Source: Asaccharospora irregularis DSM 2635
GTDB lineage: Bacteria; Bacillota; Clostridia; Peptostreptococcales; Peptostreptococcaceae
Reading direction: 5' to 3'
Length of the DNA stretch: 64,000 bases
Assembly: GCF_900129815.1 (NCBI RefSeq)
Contig: NZ_FQWX01000001.1
Coordinates: forward strand, 124,001-188,000
The translations under genes were made by a program, and so were the position numbers. The notes beneath the pieces are model-generated. The model worked only from the letters and a program-made list of their open reading frames with translations. It did no database searches and was not told the origin of the DNA. Below, in pieces: positions 36,928 to 46,191 of this stretch (positions within the stretch are counted from its first letter, which is position 1; every line of letters starts with the position of its first letter).

Positions 36928-37827
36928 TTATGCAGAAAGTTTTTCATTTACTTCCTCTTTTGATTTTAAAGCTGATTTTAACATCTGAATAGAAGTATAA
37001 GCAATAACCAATATAACTAAATATTTTAATAAGTTCATAGGCATATTACCAACTAAAAATGCTGCTATAAAAACACCTATTGACCCACCTATTGTTATAC
37101 CCATGGCAGTTTTTCTAGAATAAGCTTCCTCTTTTATAAACTTAATACTTGCAACTGGCATTAATAATGCGCAAGATCCCATCATTATAGGAAAGGCAAC
37201 CTTAGATGACATTCCTAAGAAATAAACCATGGCCATACAAGGTGCATATAAGCCTATACCTGCTGTCATTAATGCTCCTAATATAAAGTTTCCAATTATA
37301 CCTGCAATTAGCTTTATACCTGTTAGACCTGTTTCTTCTCCTCCACCAGGCATTAAGTTTATTGATGGATGTGATAAAAGCATCAGTACAGCTGTTATAG
37401 CTAATGCTATTCCCATAACCAACTGAATTTTTCTTTCGTCCATTTTTGATATTATACCTGCTCCTATATAAGAACCCAATACCGCTGCTCCCAATAGACT
37501 AAGTAGTGTAACAGGGTCAACCTTTATAACAGTAGTAAATATTAATGCTTCTATAATAACAGGAATCGTGTGAGCCACATTTAATGTTCCTGGAATTAAT
37601 CTATCATCTACATTTTGTTTGAAAACCTTTAAGCAGGCTATAGTTGGTGCAAACGCTCCTATACCTAAGGTATCAAAAAAATCGGTTCCAAGTCCAATTC
37701 CAATCGCCTTGAAAATGTTTTCTTCTCCTAATTTGTTTTGTTTTCTAGACTTTGCATAGTCCTTTACATACGCTCCTCCAAAAAGAGCTCCAAATGCTAT
37801 AAGTAATCCTCTTAATATTGTTACCAT
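36928..37827 (-). CDS. TSUP (TauE/SafE) family membrane transporter
   Basis: A 299-residue membrane protein with about eight helices. The two inverted halves of the family are visible through glycine-rich segments GIGAFAPTIACLKVF with GLGTDFFDTLG, and MTAGIGLYAPCMAMVYFLGM. Members export or import sulfite, sulfonates or related organosulfur anions. The substrate here is unknown. RBS GGGGGAAGAAAG. Confidence 0.85.
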   Translation of the reverse strand: MVTILRGLLIAFGALFGGAYVKDYAKSRKQNKLGEENIFKAIGIGLGTDFFDTLGIGAFAPTIACLKVFKQNVDDRLIPGTLNVAHTIPVIIEALIFTTVIKVDPVTLLSLLGAAVLGSYIGAGIISKMDERKIQLVMGIALAITAVLMLLSHPSINLMPGGGEETGLTGIKLIAGIIGNFILGALMTAGIGLYAPCMAMVYFLGMSSKVAFPIMMGSCALLMPVASIKFIKEEAYSRKTAMGITIGGSIGVFIAAFLVGNMPMNLLKYLVILVIAYTSIQMLKSALKSKEEVNEKLSA

Positions 37828-38049
37828 CTTTCTTCCCCCGCAATTTTCTTGTGATTTTAAATAATGTCCTTAAACTAGCTTAGATTAAATATAATGTCTT
37901 TCATCACCTCTCTAGTACTTTTGAATGATAATTTATATATGCTAAATAATACACTACATCTCAAAAGTATATATTGTAAAAGGGAATAAGTAAATACATA
38001 TATAAATTATCTATTAAGATCTTTCTGTATATTGTAAAATGTCTATATA

Positions 38050-40203
38050 TTACAATAATATTAAACTTTCAAACTCCGGAATTTGTATTGGTTTTGAATA
38101 TAAATATCCCTGTGCCATGTCACATCCTATATCACATAAAAACTCCTCTTGTTTACTGGTTTCAACCCCTTCACAGACAACCTTCATATCTAATTCATGT
38201 GCTAACTGAACCACTTTTTTTATTACCTTATTCTTAACCTCGGATTCTTCACTATAAACGAGGAATGCCCTATCTATTTTTAGAATATCAGCCGGTATCT
38301 CAGTAATAAGATTAAGTGATGAGTATCCACTTCCAAAGTCATCAATAGATAACTTTATTCCTCTTTCGTGCAACTTTTCTATAGCTTTTAACAATATATC
38401 TTTATTTTCTATATAAAGTGTCTCGGTAATCTCTATTTCAATCAATGAACTATCTATCTCGTACTTATCTAATATTTCAAAAATCAAATTTATATAGTTA
38501 GGATTAGTTAGAAGTTGTCTAGACTGATTTATTGCAATTGAACAAAGACTTTCCCGATTTTCCTTTCTACAACATAAATACTTACATACCTCCTCTAATA
38601 CAAACAAATCTATCTTCTCTATAAATCCATTGGTTTCAAATATAGGTATAAACTGATTTGGGTAGACTATAGTCCCATCCTTCTTTACCCAACGTATTAG
38701 AGCTTCTGCACCAAGTATCTTAAGTGTACTTAGATCAACCTTTGGCTGTAAATATACCTGAAACTCTTTATTTTGTAGTGCAGATTCCATTTCAACTTCT
38801 ATTTTACTTTCAAGTAAAACTTTTTTCTCTATTTTATCATTATAAATAGCATAATTTAACTTATGGTTTCCTTTTATACTTCTATGGGCCATAGATGCCT
38901 TATCAATCATTATAGAAATAGGCTCGTCCTTGTCTTCTACCTTATAAAGCCCAGCTTTAAACTTTAGCTGCAAGCCCAAATTAACTCCAAATTTTATTCC
39001 TTCTAATCCTTTTAAGAATTCACTTAAATCAGATAAATCTTCTCCAAGTTTTGCAAGCACGATGAAATTATCCTCAGATATTCTAGCGAAAATCTCTCCG
39101 TCCTTTGTCTTCTTCCGTCCTTCTGATGCAATCTTTTTAAGTACATCATCTCCAATATTTACTCCATAATAATGATTTATACTTTTGAACCTACTTATAT
39201 CAAACTTAATAAAATAATATCCATCTATTCCATACTTTTTTAGTATCTTGGGTCCTTCTTCTTCTAAATAATTTAAATTGTAACTGTCTGTCAACGTGTC
39301 ATAGTGTCTAGCTTTAATAACTTTTCTTCTATTAATTTCCCATAGACGAACTACCAAAGCTACAATTATAAATAAAATTATTGTTATTATAAAAATATAT
39401 TCCTCAAAAAACAGACTCCAATTAAATTTTTGTTCAACACTATCGACTGATTCAATTATACTTATTGAATCATATTTTCTATATAATTCAGATTCAAAGT
39501 AAGGATTGTCAATTTTAATCTTATCAATTGCCAAATCAATATTTTTCATTATCGCATTATTTTTTTCAGATGTTATAAAATAGAAAGGATCTACCCCGAA
39601 CTTGGCGACTACTTTTAAGTCATCGTGCCATGATAAATTGCCAACTGCAATTGCATCTACTTCCCCCTTATTTAATGCTTTTGTCACTTCACTATCTGAT
39701 TTGTACATTACAGCATCATAAGTAAACGAATTCTCCTTTGCATACTTTTCAAATAGTTTATTTTGAAAACTGCCATCTATCATTCCGACTCTCATCCCAT
39801 TGAATGCTTCTTTATCATCATAATAGATATTTTTATTGTCTTTTGATACATATAGAATGCTTAATTCATATCCAATTGGATACTTTGAAAATTTATATAA
39901 TTTATCTCTTTCCTCAGTGTACTGGGATGTACATATAAGATCAATTTCTCCTGTCTTTAGCTTTTCAAGGCAGTTTGTCCATGTATCATATACATATTCA
40001 TATCTCCACCCTGTATATTTTGATATTTCATTTAAGTACTTTACGCCGTACCCATCAAATTTTTTATTTTTGTCCTTTTCGATGAATCCATTATAATTTA
40101 TATAACCAACTCTAATAACATCATCTGCAAACACTACTTTTGTAAACCCACCTGATATTAGAACAAAACTAAGCAGTACTAATATAACTTTGCATTTTTT
40201 CAT
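38050..40203 (-). CDS. Solute-sensing c-di-GMP phosphodiesterase (SBP_bac_3 - TM - degenerate GGDEF - EAL)
   Basis: A 717-residue membrane signalling protein. A signal peptide precedes an extracellular SBP_bac_3 domain (about 25-245; RVGYINYNGFIEKDKNKKFDGYG, ICTSQYTEERDK), then a membrane helix near 270-290. The GGDEF domain has lost its signature (RISEDNF in place of RxGGDEF), so it should not make c-di-GMP. The EAL domain keeps AEALIRW, IEITETLYIEN, SIDDFGSGYSSL and LKIDRAFL and looks catalytically intact. I start at the ATG at 40203, preceded by GGGGGAAG. The ligand may be an amino acid. Confidence 0.88.
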   Translation of the reverse strand: MKKCKVILVLLSFVLISGGFTKVVFADDVIRVGYINYNGFIEKDKNKKFDGYGVKYLNEISKYTGWRYEYVYDTWTNCLEKLKTGEIDLICTSQYTEERDKLYKFSKYPIGYELSILYVSKDNKNIYYDDKEAFNGMRVGMIDGSFQNKLFEKYAKENSFTYDAVMYKSDSEVTKALNKGEVDAIAVGNLSWHDDLKVVAKFGVDPFYFITSEKNNAIMKNIDLAIDKIKIDNPYFESELYRKYDSISIIESVDSVEQKFNWSLFFEEYIFIITIILFIIVALVVRLWEINRRKVIKARHYDTLTDSYNLNYLEEEGPKILKKYGIDGYYFIKFDISRFKSINHYYGVNIGDDVLKKIASEGRKKTKDGEIFARISEDNFIVLAKLGEDLSDLSEFLKGLEGIKFGVNLGLQLKFKAGLYKVEDKDEPISIMIDKASMAHRSIKGNHKLNYAIYNDKIEKKVLLESKIEVEMESALQNKEFQVYLQPKVDLSTLKILGAEALIRWVKKDGTIVYPNQFIPIFETNGFIEKIDLFVLEEVCKYLCCRKENRESLCSIAINQSRQLLTNPNYINLIFEILDKYEIDSSLIEIEITETLYIENKDILLKAIEKLHERGIKLSIDDFGSGYSSLNLITEIPADILKIDRAFLVYSEESEVKNKVIKKVVQLAHELDMKVVCEGVETSKQEEFLCDIGCDMAQGYLYSKPIQIPEFESLILL

Positions 40204-40466
40204 AAGCTTCCCCCACATTAACTTTGTATATTATTTGTTATAGTTTTTATTTCTAGATTCAAAACCCCTATATCAGTACTCTATTTTTTTAGACAGTATA
40301 AATTTAATACATTTAAAGCATATATAATTACTAGTATATCAATTGACAAATAAATATTTCCTCTGACCTAAGTATAATTATACAATTAAATAATTACACC
40401 AGCAACAAAATCAAATCCCCCATATCCTATATTTTTAGTTACTTATAATAAATTATAAATTCATAT

Positions 40467-40507
40467 AAAAAAATAGCCCTGTATCAGAAGATACCAAGCT
40501 ATTTTTC
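40467..40507 (-). terminator. Terminator after the YbaK-like gene
   Basis: Arms AAAAATAGC and GCTATTTTT with an inner GTATC/GATAC stem and T runs, just past the stop at 40514. Some 250 further bases to the EAL gene hold no recognisable element; I looked for a c-di-GMP riboswitch and did not see one. Confidence 0.75.
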
Positions 40508-40513
40508 TAAATA

Positions 40514-40980
40514 TTATAACTTACAAACATCCACCCATTCTGTAAATTTAGATGCAACTTCTAATTCATCTAATGTCAGTTCTACACAACTATTGCTACT
40601 CCCTGCTGCTGGTAGTACTGTTTCAAATCTTTTCATAGATATGTCAAGGTATACCTTAGTAGATTCATCTTTTATATCAAATGGACAAACCCCACCAACA
40701 GCATGTCCAGTATATTTAATTACATCATCAGGTGAAAGCATTTTAGCTCTAGTTTTAAACTTTTCTTTGTACTTCTTATTGTCTATTTTCGTATCACCTG
40801 CTGCCACTACTAATATACACTTATCATCTACCTTGAATGATAGAGTTTTTGCAATTTTACCAGGTACAACCCCCGCTACCTTCGCAGCTAGCTCCACTGT
40901 AGCACTAGATCCTTGAAATTCTCTTACCCTTTCATCAAATCCCACTGTTTCAAGTAATTCTTAACGTTTTCCAATGCCAT
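40514..40980 (-). pseudogene. YbaK/EbsC family aminoacyl-tRNA deacylase-like gene with an N-terminal frameshift
   Basis: The main frame (from GTG at 40945) encodes 143 residues: GSSATVELAAKVAGV, KIAKTLSFKV, GGVCPFDIK and the end LPAAGSSNSCVELTLDEL, a standard YbaK/EbsC editing-domain protein missing its first dozen residues. Those residues are encoded just upstream in another frame: ATG at 40978-40980 behind AGGAGGG gives MALENVKNYLK, the expected start, but the frame then runs to a stop. One missing base near 40946 restores MALENVKNYLKQVGFDERV. The GTG has no ribosome site. It is either a frameshift mutation or a sequencing error. Confidence 0.75.
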
Positions 40981-41007
40981 TTAATACCCTCCTGTGTTCA
41001 GGTTTTT

Positions 41008-41994
41008 TTACTTTTCAGGCCCTTTTATAAATACCTTTTTTTGGCGATTACTATCTTGTTTTATACTAAGACAATCTATTTCCTCTATATATTTTGAGAA
41101 TTTTGAATACCCATAATCTCTTACATTAAAGTTCTTATACTTATTATGAATTCTATTTCCAAGTTCACCTAAGAATATTCCATCTCTTCCTTGTGATTTC
41201 ACTATATTGATTGTATAAGTATCGATTTCATTTTTATTAATCCTGTTATCATTTCTTTCTACACTAATAGATTTGCCTCTCTTAATCATCTTTAACCTTG
41301 GCAATTCTACTAAAAACTTAGATAGTAAACTGTATCCGTAATTTCTAACATCAAAATCAGGGTACTTTTTTAATAGTGTACTGCCTATTTCTCCTAACCC
41401 AACTACGCCATTTTCCTTTGATGAGATTATTTTTATAATTTCCTCTTCAATCGTCTCCTTTGTTATTATAGTTCCTACAGATAAATTGTTATTCTTTTCT
41501 TCTTTATTACAATTTGATAATCCTAATTCTTTTGGAGAAATACCCTCTTCACCTATATCAGAGTCCATCAATAAATTTAGTGATATAAATCTATCGCAAG
41601 CCACTCTAAATGGTTTAGGTGTTTTCTCTTCTCCCATTCCTATTACTAACATGCCGTCTTCTCTTAACCTACTAGCCAACTTTGTAAAATCACTATCACT
41701 AGATACTATACAAAATCCCTCAACGCTTTTAGTGTAAAGTATATCCATTGCATCAATAATCATCGCCGAATCTGTTGAATTTTTCCCTCTAGTATAACTA
41801 AACTGTTGAACTGGGTTTATGGAATTTTCAAGTAACGCGTCTTTCCAACTAGACGAAGTCGTCTCAGTCCAATCACCATATATCCTTTTATAAGTGGCTA
41901 CACCATACTGTGAAATCTCATCCAAAATATACTTGACATATTTTACTGAAATATTATCCGCATCAATTAATAATGCAAACCTTTTTTCCTCCAT
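41008..41994 (-). CDS. NYN-domain putative RNase with two OST-HTH (LOTUS) domains
   Basis: A 328-residue protein. Residues 1-150 are a LabA-type NYN (PIN-like) nuclease domain with acidic residues in LIDADN, TDSAMIIDAMD and IVSSDSDF. Two OST-HTH domains follow (about 180-245 and 258-325), recognisable by the repeated FDVRNYGYSLLSKFL and FNVRDYGYSKFSKYI motifs. LOTUS domains bind RNA (G-quadruplexes in some cases) in germline proteins such as MARF1, so an RNA-directed nuclease is likely. It is followed 27 bases later by the YbaK-like gene. Confidence 0.85.
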   Translation of the reverse strand: MEEKRFALLIDADNISVKYVKYILDEISQYGVATYKRIYGDWTETTSSSWKDALLENSINPVQQFSYTRGKNSTDSAMIIDAMDILYTKSVEGFCIVSSDSDFTKLASRLREDGMLVIGMGEEKTPKPFRVACDRFISLNLLMDSDIGEEGISPKELGLSNCNKEEKNNNLSVGTIITKETIEEEIIKIISSKENGVVGLGEIGSTLLKKYPDFDVRNYGYSLLSKFLVELPRLKMIKRGKSISVERNDNRINKNEIDTYTINIVKSQGRDGIFLGELGNRIHNKYKNFNVRDYGYSKFSKYIEEIDCLSIKQDSNRQKKVFIKGPEK

Positions 41995-42163
41995 ATTTTA
42001 TACCTCTCTACTTTATATATATTATTTAAGTTGCTTTAATTTAATCTAAAATAATTTCTTATACCAAAACTTCCAAAAATTTATTTTATTCTGCCTACTT
42101 TTATCTTAGCATATTAAAGACTTTTTCTCATTAAAAAATCAATTTACACAAGTTAAAATAGAT

Positions 42164-42212
42164 AAAAAAGGCTGTAACCAGTAATTTAAATCATTGGTTA
42201 CAGCCTCTTTTA
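42164..42212 (-). terminator. Terminator after the broken GT2 gene
   Basis: Inverted repeat AAAGGCTGTAACCA...TGGTTACAGCCTCTTT flanked by GATAAAAA and TTTTATC, immediately beyond the stop at 42214. Confidence 0.85.
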
Positions 42213-42213
42213 T

Positions 42214-43553
42214 CTATTCCCATACTCTTTTTATTCCCACCAATTCCTGAACATATCCATATAGCGATACAGGAGACATAATCATCTGATAAGCTAATAT
42301 AAATATAATAAATCCGATGTGGTTTTTTCTAACTCTTAAGTTTAAATTTTTAAATACTACTTTAGATTGAAAACGATACAAAATCCAAAAACTAGCTAAG
42401 GTCAATGGTAGTACTAATAACATCATAGGTCCTACTATATAATACTTTTTGAAAAATAAGGCTAAAATTAATCCTGGTATCCAAAAGAATGTATAGCTAA
42501 AATCCATGTATAGTATAATTAAATCTATCCCTGTCAAGAATTTATAAAATACAAGCGGTTGTTGCCAAGGCTTTACTTCTCTTAGAGCTTCTATCATTCC
42601 TCTTGCCCACCTCGATCGCTGTTTTACAAAGTGTGATAATTTTATCGGTACATCAGTAAAAGCTACAGCCATTGGTTCAAAGTAAACCCTATTTCCTTCT
42701 TTTAACATTTTCCATGTCAAAACTATATCCTCTCAGACCAACCTCCTAATCTCTTTACAGTATCGGTCTTGTAAAGAGAAAAAGCTCCCTGAGCAACCAA
42801 AGTTCCCTGATATAAACCTTGCATTCTTTTTATCGATGCTATACTTAGGAAATAATCCCACTCTTGTACCTTTGCTAATAAATTGTCCCTACTATTTCTA
42901 ACAAGCATAGAACCCGCAACAGCGACAACATCTTCGGGAGAACTATTCATTCTTGAAACCAGAAAATTTATTGCATCTTTGTGAATAAGTGTATCCGCAT
43001 CCAAGGTTATAACATATTTTGTATCTACAAAGTTTAGACCATGATTAAGAGCATTGAACTTACCTGGTGTAGGTTCATGTAACAAAAGTATGTCCATATT
43101 CAATTCATCAATCGCGCGCCCTACCTCTTTAGCTGTATTATCTGTAGAATTATTATCTATTACAATAGTTTTTATATATCCATTATATTTCTGCTTTTTT
43201 ATATAATTCAATGTATCAAATATACCCGCCTCTTCATTGTAAGCGGCTATTAATAAAGTTACGCTATCCGTTGGATTTTGATTCTTAACCTTGGGCTGCC
43301 TATCTAAGATTAAACTACTTACTAGAAAAGCATTCATAAACCCAGGCACATATGCAACTCCTGCAATTACAATATATGCAATCATAGGTGATGTGATTTT
43401 ACTTAAATCTTCTATCCAATTTCTGGATACCTCAAATGATATAAGTACCCATAGTAATGCAATTAATATACTTATATAAAACTTAGCATGAACTGAAATA
43501 TACAGTCCTTTAGATTTTTTTGTCGTTTCTAATGAATTTTCCATCTCCTCCAT
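42214..43553 (-). pseudogene. Processive family 2 glycosyltransferase (PgaC/IcaA-like), broken by a frameshift
   Basis: Two reading frames together make one membrane GT2. 42723-43553 encodes two N-terminal helices and the catalytic fold (LLIAAYNEEAGIFDTL, IDNNSTDNT, ITLDADTLIHKD), ending GGWSERI-stop. 42214-42720 resumes in another frame with DIVLTWKMLKEGNRVYFEP, the QRSRW acceptor motif and three to four C-terminal helices. The expected join is GGWSERIGEDIVLT; the gap fits a 10-base deletion between two copies of GAGAGGATA. The Gly-Glu of the catalytic GED is lost. A three-codon reading (ATG AGA GTC TAA) with the ribosome site overlaps the first ATG. Product would be a cell-surface polysaccharide. 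Confidence 0.82.
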
Positions 43554-43839
43554 TAGACTCTCATTTTTTAATATCCACCCCCATCTTGTTAAGTTTTGTA
43601 TAGTTGACTTATACCCAGACTTAATATATTTAAATATATAATATCATATTTATTATTAAATTAATTTTACACATATTTGAATTAAAGTTAATTTTTTCAT
43701 AGTATTCATAAATTTTGTATGAATATTCCTCTTGATAAATAAAAATAATCTATTAAATGACAAAATGACCTATCAAAATCAATATTGATTTTAATTAGGT
43801 CATTTTGTCATTCATTATTTAATTGTTATTTAATATAGT

Positions 43840-44898
43840 CTAAACTGTATCCTTTGCTCTCTTTAATCCACCTTCTGGTTGAGGTAAGTTTTCTATATCT
43901 ATTTTTTTTATATCACAATAGTGTTCAAAAAATTCTCTTGCTAGGTCCTCTTCATTAGTACCCTTTTTGAGTTCACAAATATCTCTTAGAATTTGTGCAG
44001 ATTGAGTGTTACTTAGATATCTATGTAATCCACTGCCAAAAACTATTTTCTCTGGTCTATTAGGGTTAAAATAATAATTCCAGAATTTAAGTTTCTTAGC
44101 CTCTAATGGAGATAGTTTTATCCTATACTTAGGGTTGGCTCCGACACATCCTTCTGAATCTCTATCTCCTCTATAATCTTCATCAATTAGAAATACTGCA
44201 AAAATAAATCTATCCTTATCTTTTGCATGTGGAAGTCGCGTTGTAAGCAGAGCTAAACTATTCCCTCTGGCATTTCTTAGTGTCATTGGGCTGCCTTTTC
44301 TTTTTCCTGTTTGTACTATCCCAGCATAGGCACGCCACTCATTTAGTACTTTGCTCTCATAACATACAAATCCATCGTCTTCGTAAGCATTTACAAGCTC
44401 TTCCCTTGTTAAATCTCCATTTAAATAACGATAGCATGGTGAATCTTCTCCACCGCACCATACATGCTTTGCCTTGTAAATATTGTATTCTATGGTTTCC
44501 TTTGTACATGGACTTGTAAAACCTACTCTGTCCTCACCTGCTCCACCATCACAATAATTACATTTAAAAGCTATGTTGCTTAATCCATCCGTTTTCCTTG
44601 GTGTAGAGCTCTTTCTCGTTCTGCTATTTTTCTTAGCTTCTACTATATCCTCTATTCGTTGTTTTTCAGCTTTTTTAAGTTCATTTTCCTTTTTAACTTC
44701 ATCTTCTTTGTCTACTTCTATTTGATCTATAAAAGCTCTATTTTCTATTTCTAAAAACTTACCAAATGAAGAAGGATACTGGAATGTTTTTTCTTCATCA
44801 TAGTTGTCAAATAGTACTGTGATGCGGTTATCTTCAAACTTTACTATCTTTCCTCTTCCAAATGTCCTATGTCTTACTATTTCTCCACAAAATCCCAA
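43840..44898 (-). CDS. Unrecognised cysteine-rich protein with an N-terminal Tudor/SH3-like domain
   Basis: I do not recognise this protein. From the TTG at 44896-44898 (4 bases after GGGGGTGT) it has 352 residues; the ATG 12 codons upstream has no ribosome site. Residues 1-50 (GEIVRHRTFGRGKIVKFED, ITVLFDNYDEEKTF) look like the small beta-barrel ending PcrA-type helicases. A charged helical linker (about 60-110) leads to a Cys-rich block with CNYCDGG, TSPCTKE, HVWCGGEDSPCYRY and FVCYES, a plausible zinc or iron-sulfur site. The C-terminal half contains TLRNARGNSLALLTT, FAVFLIDEDYRGDRD and VFGSGLHRYL. No signal peptide or membrane helix. A nucleic-acid role is only suggested by the first domain. 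Confidence 0.5.
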   Translation of the reverse strand: MGFCGEIVRHRTFGRGKIVKFEDNRITVLFDNYDEEKTFQYPSSFGKFLEIENRAFIDQIEVDKEDEVKKENELKKAEKQRIEDIVEAKKNSRTRKSSTPRKTDGLSNIAFKCNYCDGGAGEDRVGFTSPCTKETIEYNIYKAKHVWCGGEDSPCYRYLNGDLTREELVNAYEDDGFVCYESKVLNEWRAYAGIVQTGKRKGSPMTLRNARGNSLALLTTRLPHAKDKDRFIFAVFLIDEDYRGDRDSEGCVGANPKYRIKLSPLEAKKLKFWNYYFNPNRPEKIVFGSGLHRYLSNTQSAQILRDICELKKGTNEEDLAREFFEHYCDIKKIDIENLPQPEGGLKRAKDTV

Positions 44899-45048
44899 AT
44901 TTACACCCCCATTATGATAGTACAGCATTTCCATCTATATATATGGTAACACAGTTGGAAGATATTTTCATGCTTTAAGATACATTATAAGCTTTTATAG
45001 TACTTTGCTTTAAACAAAGCCCCATAAACTAAATAAAAAACACTACTT

Positions 45049-45327
45049 TTATTTATAAAATTCTTTAATTTCTATATTTATAAATTTGGATATCATTTCA
45101 CGGTATACCGCTTCTACAATATCTGGATTTGCACCATACATTTCCGATTTTTCACGAACTTTACTGATTACCTCTTCTACTCGCTTTGGAGCCTTTGCAC
45201 CTTCTTCATCTTTCTTAAAAGATGATGCTTGTAATACATAATCTCCTCTTTCAGCAATAAGTTTAATAATTTCACTATCAATCTTATCAATATTTTCTCT
45301 AACTTCTTCTAAATTTTTACATTTCAT
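45049..45327 (-). CDS. Chorismate mutase (AroQ type)
   Basis: A 92-residue all-helical domain of the AroQ fold, converting chorismate to prephenate. It shows LEEVRENIDKIDSEIIKLIAERGDYV (helix 1 with the active-site Arg), KAPKRVEEVISKVREKSE, and VEAVYREMISKFINIE, the standard CM_2 pattern. Some members of this short type are isochorismate-pyruvate lyases. It stands alone; no other aromatic pathway gene is nearby. Confidence 0.85.
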   Translation of the reverse strand: MKCKNLEEVRENIDKIDSEIIKLIAERGDYVLQASSFKKDEEGAKAPKRVEEVISKVREKSEMYGANPDIVEAVYREMISKFINIEIKEFYK

Positions 45328-45390
45328 AATAACTCTCCTCTACAAATTTCAATTTGATTTATCATAAAGATCACATATCCTAATTTATTT

Positions 45391-46191
45391 TTACAACGGT
45401 AAATCTTTTTTTATAAACCATATAGCCCCAGATACATAAAGTACAAAAGCTATTATAAGCATAGCTATATTTGCTAAAATAACATCTCCTGAACCACTGA
45501 CAATAGACTCCCCTGGCAGCATCGTATAAATAGTTAGGTATTTTAACTTTTCTAAATCTCCTCCCATATTAGAAAGCATCTCAATCAAATAAAAACCTAT
45601 CGGTAAACCAACACCAACTGATACATACCCCTTTGATTCATTGAAAAAACAAGCTGAAAATACTGCAATTCCGCTAACCATTAAGTGTAATAATACAGTG
45701 CTGAAATTTAACGATATATATTTATCTATATCTAGTTTTCCGGGAAACATTATCTCACTGCAAGCTAAGCCTATTAATGTTACAAGTACAATCAAAACTA
45801 CTACACTAATCGCAATAGATACTAACTGAGTAAATATAATCTTTTTTCTCGAGTTCGGTGTTGATAAAAGGCATGCCATAGATCCATTATCCACATATTT
45901 CATAATTAGCTTATTTACCAACATAACTTCAAAAATCATCGGCACTATTATCATCAAGAATCCATATAGGTAAGTGTTAATAAACTCTATTAAAGTTCCA
46001 ACACCTCCAGACATTCCCATTGCCGACATAAATCCTGGCATCATTTCAGAGTACTGATTAAGTAAATCAGCCATTTCTGGATCAAACATCCAAATAATTA
46101 TAGATGTATACATCGCAAGAACAGCCAAAAATATTAACATAAATTTTATCGATGCTATCATATTACGTTTGAAAAGCGGTAAAGAAATCAT
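45391..46191 (-). CDS. ABC transporter permease (ABC-2 type)
   Basis: A 266-residue membrane protein with six hydrophobic segments and a large outer loop near MPGFMSAMGMSGGVG. It carries YVDNGSMACLLSTPNSRKKIIFTQL, the intracellular coupling stretch of ABC-2 exporters. Its start overlaps the ATPase stop by one base, so the two form one exporter. Substrate unknown; relatives export antimicrobial peptides or other toxic compounds. Confidence 0.82.
   Translation of the reverse strand: MISLPLFKRNMIASIKFMLIFLAVLAMYTSIIIWMFDPEMADLLNQYSEMMPGFMSAMGMSGGVGTLIEFINTYLYGFLMIIVPMIFEVMLVNKLIMKYVDNGSMACLLSTPNSRKKIIFTQLVSIAISVVVLIVLVTLIGLACSEIMFPGKLDIDKYISLNFSTVLLHLMVSGIAVFSACFFNESKGYVSVGVGLPIGFYLIEMLSNMGGDLEKLKYLTIYTMLPGESIVSGSGDVILANIAMLIIAFVLYVSGAIWFIKKDLPL

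Noticed and set aside
40204-40466. Possible c-di-GMP riboswitch upstream of the EAL gene
   Set aside because: The region is plain AT-rich sequence with no recognisable conserved core.
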